DNA from: Paracoccaceae bacterium
Lineage (GTDB): Bacteria; Pseudomonadota; Alphaproteobacteria; Rhodobacterales; Rhodobacteraceae
Direction: 5' to 3'
Length of the DNA stretch: 18,317 bases
NCBI GenBank assembly: GCA_011523445.1
Contig: WTGT01000026.1
Coordinates: forward strand, 1-18,317
In this document: positions 13,866 to 18,317 of the stretch, piece by piece
Layout of the letters: each line of letters starts with the position of its first letter
How positions within the stretch are numbered: the stretch's first letter is position 1
The notes under the pieces: generated by a model
Databases searched by the model: none
Seen by the model: the letters and a program-made list of their open reading frames with translations, nothing else
Told to the model about the DNA's origin: nothing
Program-made: the position numbers and the translations under genes

Positions 13866-14168
13866 TCATGACTTTCCTCCGTATTCAGGGATAATGCCAA
13901 GGTCGGCACCTTTGGTAAGTTCCAAGGCCAAGTAGCACCAATCGTGCTGATTTCCCTGGTAACGTCGAGCGTTGAAGACCAATCGTGCAATTTCGAGTTT
14001 CTCTACAACAAGAACCACCTGAATGTTGTAGTCTCTTGAGTACAATGTCTGGCCGTGGGGGTAGGCAATCCCAAACTGCTCACAAATCCCTGCGGACCTG
14101 TGGAGCAGATGAAACTGGTCAATACATTTTCTGGTTGAATGAGTATGCTCAAGCATCTTTCTGACCAA
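13866..14168 (-). CDS. Uncertain small ORF or gene remnant between IS and rhlE
   Basis: This open frame of 100 codons (TTG start at 14168, ATG at 14156) fills the gap between the IS remnant and rhlE. No ribosome site is seen. The C-terminal half reads VVLVVEKLEIARLV, then CYLALELTKGADLGIIPEYGGKS. This is faintly like the end of GxxExxY-type small proteins (VVE.K..VE..., YL.L.....GLLINFG.KS), but the diagnostic N-terminal motif is missing. It may be a decayed relative or a chance frame. Codon use looks mixed. I list it because nothing else explains this stretch of some 375 bases; the function is unknown. Confidence 0.25.
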   Translation of the reverse strand: MVRKMLEHTHSTRKCIDQFHLLHRSAGICEQFGIAYPHGQTLYSRDYNIQVVLVVEKLEIARLVFNARRYQGNQHDWCYLALELTKGADLGIIPEYGGKS

Positions 14169-14215
14169 ATTCCCGCATAGGGAAAATAGTTATTGGATCG
14201 TTATCAGGCGAAACT

Positions 14216-15430
14216 CTATGCAGCTTTCCTTTTAAATGTTGTACGGTTCTTATTCCTCTTGTGCCTATAAAGGGGAATGACATCACCTTTTCGCTTACCC
14301 TTGAAGCGTTTTTTCTTATTTGACCTGGGAGCTTCAGAACGGTTTGCGTCTGGATTAAGTAAACGGTCAATTGCATTCCATTTGCTTGCATCTGCAGGCG
14401 TCACGAGATTGAGAGCGGTACCTTTTGCACCAGCTCTCGCAGTCCTGCCAATCCGGTGAATGTAATCCTCAGCACATTGCGGCAGATCATAATTGATAGC
14501 ATGCTCAATATGCGGAATATCCAACCCTCTAGCGGCCACATCTGTTGCCACTAGAATGCGGTATTTTTTGTCGCGAAAGCCAGCAATCACCCGGTCGCGC
14601 TTATTCTGACGTAAATTCCCATGAATAGCGTCCACACTATGACCTTCTTTAGAAAGCTTCTTTGCCATTTTTTCGGTGCCGTATTTTGTCTTTACAAATA
14701 CGATCACTGATCCTTTGCGTTCATTAAGTTGCGTGAGAAGATTAGGATATTTATCGACCTCGCTAACTTTAATTACATCCTGCTTGATATTAGCTGCTGT
14801 TGAATATGTTGGGCTTACAGCAACCCGAGTTGGGTTGCTGAGATATTTCTCTGCGATACGAACAATATTCTTGGGCAATGTTGCTGAAAACAGCAATGTC
14901 TGACGTTTGGCTGCCAAATATTTCATGACATTCTCAATCTGTTCGATAAAGCCCATATCGAGCATTCTATCCGTTTCATCCAACACCAGAAAATCAGTAT
15001 CATGCAGCATAAGACTGCCACGCTTTAGATGATCATTGATCCGACCTGGAGTACCAACAATTACCCGGGGACGATTCCGCAACTGTGTCAACTGCTTTGG
15101 CATTGATTCACCGCCAATCAATAATGCCGTTTTGATCTTTGATTTTTTACCTAGCATCGCCTGCAAATGCGTCATAACCTGGGTGGCAAGCTCACGCGTT
15201 GGAGTCATAACAAGGGCGGAGCCACGAGGGTTTGATAAGAGCCTCGCGACTAGGGGTATGCCAAAAGCACCCGTTTTGCCGGTTCCAGTTTGTGCTGAAC
15301 CCAGTATATCCTTGCCCTGCAACGCAAGGGGAATAGCCTCAGCTTGAATGGGAGTGGATTCATAAAATTGCATGCGTTGCAATGTATGAATTAGGGCTTC
15401 TGGAAGCCCCATTTCTTTAAAACTGTTCAT
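14216..15430 (-). CDS. rhlE: DEAD-box RNA helicase, RhlE type
   Basis: This 404-residue ATP-dependent RNA helicase has all core motifs in order: Q motif TPIQ near 26-29, motif I AQTGTGKT (46-53), Ia PTREL (77-81), Ib TPGR (127-130), II DETD (151-154), III SAT (182-184), then VATDVAARGLD and HRIGRTAR in the second RecA domain. Motif II has Thr in place of the Ala of DEAD, an uncommon variant that keeps the Asp-Glu pair needed for Mg-ATP. The last 50 or so residues are strongly basic (KKKRFKGKRKG region), typical of RhlE tails that hold RNA. RhlE proteins help ribosome assembly and mRNA turnover, especially in the cold. It lies just after cspA on the same strand with an 85-base gap, so the two may be induced together at low temperature. 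Confidence 0.93.
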   Translation of the reverse strand: MNSFKEMGLPEALIHTLQRMQFYESTPIQAEAIPLALQGKDILGSAQTGTGKTGAFGIPLVARLLSNPRGSALVMTPTRELATQVMTHLQAMLGKKSKIKTALLIGGESMPKQLTQLRNRPRVIVGTPGRINDHLKRGSLMLHDTDFLVLDETDRMLDMGFIEQIENVMKYLAAKRQTLLFSATLPKNIVRIAEKYLSNPTRVAVSPTYSTAANIKQDVIKVSEVDKYPNLLTQLNERKGSVIVFVKTKYGTEKMAKKLSKEGHSVDAIHGNLRQNKRDRVIAGFRDKKYRILVATDVAARGLDIPHIEHAINYDLPQCAEDYIHRIGRTARAGAKGTALNLVTPADASKWNAIDRLLNPDANRSEAPRSNKKKRFKGKRKGDVIPLYRHKRNKNRTTFKRKAA

Positions 15431-15515
15431 AATTGTCTATTGCGCAAATACGCACAAGCATGCCTTAACACATGACCGCACATCTGTTTTAAAATGATAA
15501 AATCAATGTGTGATA

Positions 15516-15728
15516 TTAGGCCTCGTCTTGTAGTTGAATATGCACAGCAGAGGTCTTGCCTTTGTTCGTTGCAACTTCGAAAGAAACCTTTTGTCCATCG
15601 TTTAATTGATGAATTCCGGCTTTTTCCAATGCACTGATATGGACAAAGACGTCCTTTGAGCCATCATCAGGAGCGATGAAGCCGAAGCCCCTAGTCGTGT
15701 TGAAGAATTTTACTGTTCCGTTTGCCAT
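15516..15728 (-). CDS. cspA: Cold-shock protein, CspA family
   Basis: This 70-residue single OB-fold cold-shock domain opens MANGTVKFFNTTRGFGFI, with RNP1 at RGFGFI (13-18) and RNP2 at DVFVHIS (26-32). It binds single-stranded RNA and DNA as a chaperone or antiterminator. The usual Trp after VK is Phe here (VKFFN), and Lys before GFGF is Arg; both are mild changes. AAAGGAA lies 9 bases before the ATG at 15728 and is a strong ribosome site. A promoter at 15927-15955 would give a leader of about 190 bases, similar in kind to the long thermosensing leader of E. coli cspA. It is followed by rhlE on the same strand. Confidence 0.93.
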   Translation of the reverse strand: MANGTVKFFNTTRGFGFIAPDDGSKDVFVHISALEKAGIHQLNDGQKVSFEVATNKGKTSAVHIQLQDEA

Positions 15729-15926
15729 AATTTTTTTCCTTTAGCGTATAAGTTGTTCAAGAACTTTCATCCGGTACAACCCACACCATGCGGTTTACCT
15801 GCTCACTCTCATTCAAACGCTTGGGATCGACAATTTTGGTAAGATCTTCACCAGAACCCTTTTCAGGGGGCGGGCCATCATTCTAATGACATCATTTTCG
15901 CAAGAGCAACAAAAACTCAAAAAATA

Positions 15927-15955
15927 TTTATAGGGAACAATCGCTTGGAAATCAA
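15927..15955 (-). promoter_or_regulatory. Sigma70-type promoter for cspA
   Basis: On the minus strand, TTGATT (15955-15950), 17 bases, then TATAAA (15932-15927). Both hexamers are near consensus and spacing is optimal. Transcription would start near 15920 and leave a leader of roughly 190 bases before cspA. Confidence 0.6.
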
Positions 15956-16153
15956 GGTAACCCTTTGTTTTTCCCCGATCCGCGATCAAAAAAAATAATA
16001 AAACCGTTAGATTCTTGTAACAACGGCATATTCCATCATCACATTAACCAAAAACCAACCTAACGGGCTGGCAATATGATTGTTGAAAAATCCTTTCCGA
16101 TCAAGACCGAATTTTCTCCCATCCAGGACACGACCCTCTTTGCCGCCTACCCA

Positions 16154-16210
16154 GTGAACGTCTCCGTTCACAGGGCTGGCATGATGGCCAGATGGTCTTG
16201 GCCATCATGC
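16154..16210. repeat. Two consecutive strong hairpins in a gene-free region
   Basis: GTGAACG/CGTTCAC (16154-16171) forms a 7-bp stem with a TCTC loop. After 7 bases, GCATGATGGCC (16179-16189) pairs perfectly with GGCCATCATGC (16200-16210), an 11-bp stem with a 10-base loop. No T-run follows on the plus strand and no clear A-run precedes on the minus, so simple terminators are unlikely. A structured RNA or a REP-like element is possible. Confidence 0.5.
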
Positions 16211-16565
16211 TGTAGAGCCTGCCGGGCCTGGAAAGGTGAGGTATGTGTGCAGGTATTGTATCCGGGGTAGAATTTGGCCACCTGTACCGGTGTTTTTGAT
16301 TTCGAGCAGGAAAAAGGAAGTCAAAAAAGATTTTTCTTGGCTGGACAATCGAATCAGGTGTCAATTGTTGCCGGAAATGATAAATGAGCCAAAAAATTTG
16401 ATTTTGCTCGCTGATCAGGGTAAATAAGTTTTCTGGACAAGAGGCCTCCATGGTGTTAATTTCAATCGAAATCCAAAACCGACCACCAACCGAGCAACAT
16501 TGTATTCCTCCTATGTTTACAGGGGAATAGATGAATCCCTATGCAAATTGAGCGGTGAAAAATAA

Positions 16566-16578
16566 TTTAATAATTAAA
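16566..16578. promoter_or_regulatory. AT-rich palindrome upstream of furA, candidate Fur/PerR-type box
   Basis: TTTAATAATTAAA is a perfect 13-bp palindrome 43 bases before ATG 16621. Fur-family peroxide regulators that control katG often bind AT-rich palindromes overlapping their own promoter. The base composition here makes chance palindromes easy, so this is only a candidate for autoregulation. Confidence 0.4.
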
Positions 16579-16620
16579 AATATTTATTGATTAAACTTTT
16601 TGGAATGCTATGTTTTTGAC

Positions 16621-17052
16621 ATGGATTTTCAAAAACAGTTAAAATCATTAAGTATGAGTGTAACACCCGTTCGTTTGGCTGTACTTGAAGCGCTTAATGA
16701 AAATCCTCATTCGGAGGCTTCTCGTATATTCCAAGTTGTACAGGATAAGTTGCACACTGCGTCCATTCAGGCTGTTTACAAGAATTTAAATGCTCTTGTT
16801 GAACATGGTTTGATAAAGGAATTCAGACCCAAGGGAATGTCTGCCATTTATGAAACCCGTGTGGGTGATAACCATCACCATTTGGTGTGCAGATTGTGTG
16901 GGTTGATTGAAGATACTGACTGTCTTGATTCTGCCCCATGTCTTACCTCTACTGACCCCAAGGATTTTAAAATCGTTGAAGCCGAAATCATTTTCTGGGG
17001 TATATGCCCCTCTTGTCAAAACAAACATCATAGTGAAATAGGAGAAACATAA
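16621..17052 (+). CDS. furA: Fur-family peroxide-responsive regulator, FurA type
   Basis: This protein of 143 residues from ATG 16621 is a Fur-family metal-dependent repressor. It shows the winged-helix region VTPVRLAVLEAL and SIQAVYKNLNALVEHGLI, then YETRVGDNHHHLVCRLCG with the regulatory His cluster and first zinc Cys pair, and WGICPSC with the second pair. It resembles mycobacterial FurA (CatR) more than classic Fur or PerR, including the APCLT and AEIIFWGICP blocks, and like furA it sits directly before katG. The expected job is to repress furA-katG until peroxide oxidises it. An in-frame TTG at 16600 would add 7 residues, but ATG 16621 fits the family N-terminus. Neither has a clear Shine-Dalgarno, so a short or absent leader is possible. 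The stop overlaps the katG start by one base (TAATG). Confidence 0.88.
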   Translation: MDFQKQLKSLSMSVTPVRLAVLEALNENPHSEASRIFQVVQDKLHTASIQAVYKNLNALVEHGLIKEFRPKGMSAIYETRVGDNHHHLVCRLCGLIEDTDCLDSAPCLTSTDPKDFKIVEAEIIFWGICPSCQNKHHSEIGET

Positions 17053-18317
17053 TGACCCAATCAGGAAAATGTCCCTTCATGCATGGAAGTGCTACTGATA
17101 ACAATTCATCACCAACTGAGTGGTGGCCCAAAAGTTTAAATCTAGACATTTTGCATCAACATGACACCAAGACGAAACCTCTGGGACAGGACTTTGATTA
17201 TAAAAAAGAGCTTCAGAAACTTGACGTTGAAGCACTAAAAAAGGACATGCATGACCTCATGACAGATGAGCAGGATTGGTGGCCGGCGGACTGGGGTCAT
17301 TACGGGGGCTTGATGATCCGTTTGGCATGGCATTCGGCAGGATCTTACCGTCTGGCAGATGGTCGTGGTGGTGCTGGTGCAGGCAATATCCGTTTTGCCC
17401 CTCTCAATTCCTGGCCGGACAATGTGAACCTCGATAAGGCCAAAAGGTTGCTTTGGCCCATCAAGAAAAAATATGGGAATGCGGCTAGTTGGGCAGATTT
17501 GATAATTTTGGCAGGCAATATTGCCTACGAATCCATGGGCCTCAAAACCTTTGGGTTTGGGTTTGGACGTGAGGATATCTGGCATCCTGAAAAAGATGTT
17601 TATTGGGGATCTGAAACAGAATTTTTGGCAGATAGTGAAAATCGATTTGACGACCTCTCGAAACCCGAAACATTGGAAAATCCTCTTGGGGCAACTCATA
17701 TGGGGCTTATTTATGTCAATCCACAAGGTGTGAACGGGCAACCAGACCCACTAAAAACAGCCGCTATGGTTCGTGAGACTTTTGCCCGTATGGCAATGGA
17801 TGATGAGGAAACCGTAGCCCTTACTGCAGGTGGACATACTGTAGGGAAAACCCATGGTGCAAGCAGTGCCGAAGTAGGTTCCGAACCTGAGGGAGCAGAT
17901 ATAAGCGAACAAGGGCTGGGCTGGAATAAACATGGCGGAACTGCCAAAGCCAACCAAGCCATTAGCAGCGGACTTGAAGGTGCCTGGACGACCAACCCAA
18001 CCAAATGGGACAATGGTTATTATTATCTTCTTTTTACATATGATTGGGAATTGAAGAAAAGTCCTGCTGGTGCTTGGCAATGGGAACCGATTGACATCAA
18101 GGAAGAAGATAAGGTACCTGATCCATCTGATCCGTCAATCAAGCATAATCCGATAATGACGGATGCTGATATGGCGATGATAAAGGATCCTGTATATCGA
18201 AAAATATCGGAGAAATTCTATAACGATCCTGATTATTTGGCAGAGATATTTACCCGTGCCTGGTTTAAACTGACGCACCGTGATATGGGCCCCAAGGCTT
18301 GTTACTTCGGACCTGAC
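17052..18317 (+). CDS. katG: Catalase-peroxidase KatG (5' part, runs off the window)
   Basis: An open frame of 422 codons continues past the right edge; full KatG is about 720-740 residues, so only the N-terminal haem domain is visible. It shows the distal Arg90-Trp93-His94 in MIRLAWHSAGSYR, Tyr221 in GLIYVNPQG, Met247 in ETFARMAMDDEE and the proximal His262 in AGGHTVGKTHG. Trp93, Tyr221 and Met247 should form the crosslinked adduct needed for catalase activity. It breaks down H2O2 and uses peroxidase donors. There is no signal peptide, so it is cytoplasmic. GGAGA at 17041-17045 precedes the ATG by 6 bases, and the one-base overlap with furA ties the two in one transcript. The N-terminal CPFMHG stretch is typical of the family. 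Confidence 0.96.
   Translation, partial: MTQSGKCPFMHGSATDNNSSPTEWWPKSLNLDILHQHDTKTKPLGQDFDYKKELQKLDVEALKKDMHDLMTDEQDWWPADWGHYGGLMIRLAWHSAGSYRLADGRGGAGAGNIRFAPLNSWPDNVNLDKAKRLLWPIKKKYGNAASWADLIILAGNIAYESMGLKTFGFGFGREDIWHPEKDVYWGSETEFLADSENRFDDLSKPETLENPLGATHMGLIYVNPQGVNGQPDPLKTAAMVRETFARMAMDDEETVALTAGGHTVGKTHGASSAEVGSEPEGADISEQGLGWNKHGGTAKANQAISSGLEGAWTTNPTKWDNGYYYLLFTYDWELKKSPAGAWQWEPIDIKEEDKVPDPSDPSIKHNPIMTDADMAMIKDPVYRKISEKFYNDPDYLAEIFTRAWFKLTHRDMGPKACYFGPD

Larger units (their letters stand above)
15729..16599. other. Gene-poor region between cspA and furA
   Basis: About 870 bases with no gene I can support. From left to right it holds the cspA leader (15729 to about 15920), with an open but start-less frame at 15757-15882; the cspA promoter; an A-rich run near 15987-16003; two hairpins at 16154-16210; and an AT-rich furA promoter zone from about 16555. 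Several frames of 60-116 codons cross the middle, but they lack ribosome sites and recognisable protein features. Confidence 0.6.

Noticed and set aside
12970..13900. Terminal inverted repeats of the IS element
   Set aside because: Only a weak partial match (TTCA-ACT-like) between the flanks; not enough to call ends.
16007..16204. Minus-strand open stretch of 66 codons with a possible GTG start at 16171, reading VLDGRKFGLDRKGFFNNHI near its middle
   Set aside because: The translation looks somewhat protein-like but there is no ATG, ribosome site or family match; kept only as a note.
16101..16451. Minus-strand frame of 116 codons between cspA and furA
   Set aside because: No ribosome site, odd composition and it runs through both hairpins; nothing recognisable.
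1..18317. CRISPR arrays, rRNA genes, phage genes and riboswitches
   Set aside because: No regularly spaced repeats, rRNA cores, phage structural genes or recognisable riboswitch aptamers were seen.

Overview
The window looks like chromosomal DNA of a Gram-negative bacterium, most likely an alphaproteobacterium. That reading is an inference from the cold-shock protein, RhlE helicase and glutaryl-CoA dehydrogenase, all of which resemble alphaproteobacterial forms; no 16S or other decisive marker is present. Most genes share a moderate base composition. Two stretches stand out: an AT-rich toxin-antitoxin pair at the left end and a GC-rich, decayed insertion sequence near 13.0-13.8 kb.

Layout: (1) 35-612 (+), a YafQ-like toxin with an unfamiliar antitoxin. 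(2) 633-2957 (-), a cytoplasmic BisC-type molybdoenzyme, divergent from an SGNH esterase/acyltransferase of the MsAcT type at 3009-3650 (+). (3) 3858-6035 (-), an operon of a HisC-fold aminotransferase and two split subunits of a ThDP decarboxylase of the sulfopyruvate/phosphonopyruvate type. The C-terminal stub of a lost MDR quinone oxidoreductase gene follows it. (4) 6036-6283, a divergent control region with two strong palindromes. (5) 6284-11371 (+), a tight five-gene operon: Rieske oxygenase, two tandem paralogues of no family I recognise, an AllG/DUF1116 protein and an amidase-signature hydrolase. (6) 11400-12611 (-), glutaryl-CoA dehydrogenase. (7) tRNA-Ser(GCU) at 12800-12889 with a likely terminator. 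(8) An IS5-family transposase pseudogene at 13034-13838. (9) rhlE and cspA (-), cspA with a long leader and a good sigma70-type promoter. (10) A gene-poor stretch with two strong hairpins. (11) furA-katG (+), with katG running off the window.

The most interesting part is 3.8-11.4 kb. Two divergent operons flank a shared palindromic control region and encode an oxygenase, an amide hydrolase, a carbamoyltransferase-family component, a transaminase, a 2-oxo-acid decarboxylase and two unknown proteins. Together they could oxidise and dismantle a nitrogen-rich small molecule (cyclic amide, ureide or similar), with the aminotransferase and ThDP enzyme handling an amino/oxo-acid product. The substrate cannot be read from the sequence. 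No reductase for the Rieske enzyme, no FdrA partner for the DUF1116 protein and no transcriptional regulator for these operons lies in the window.
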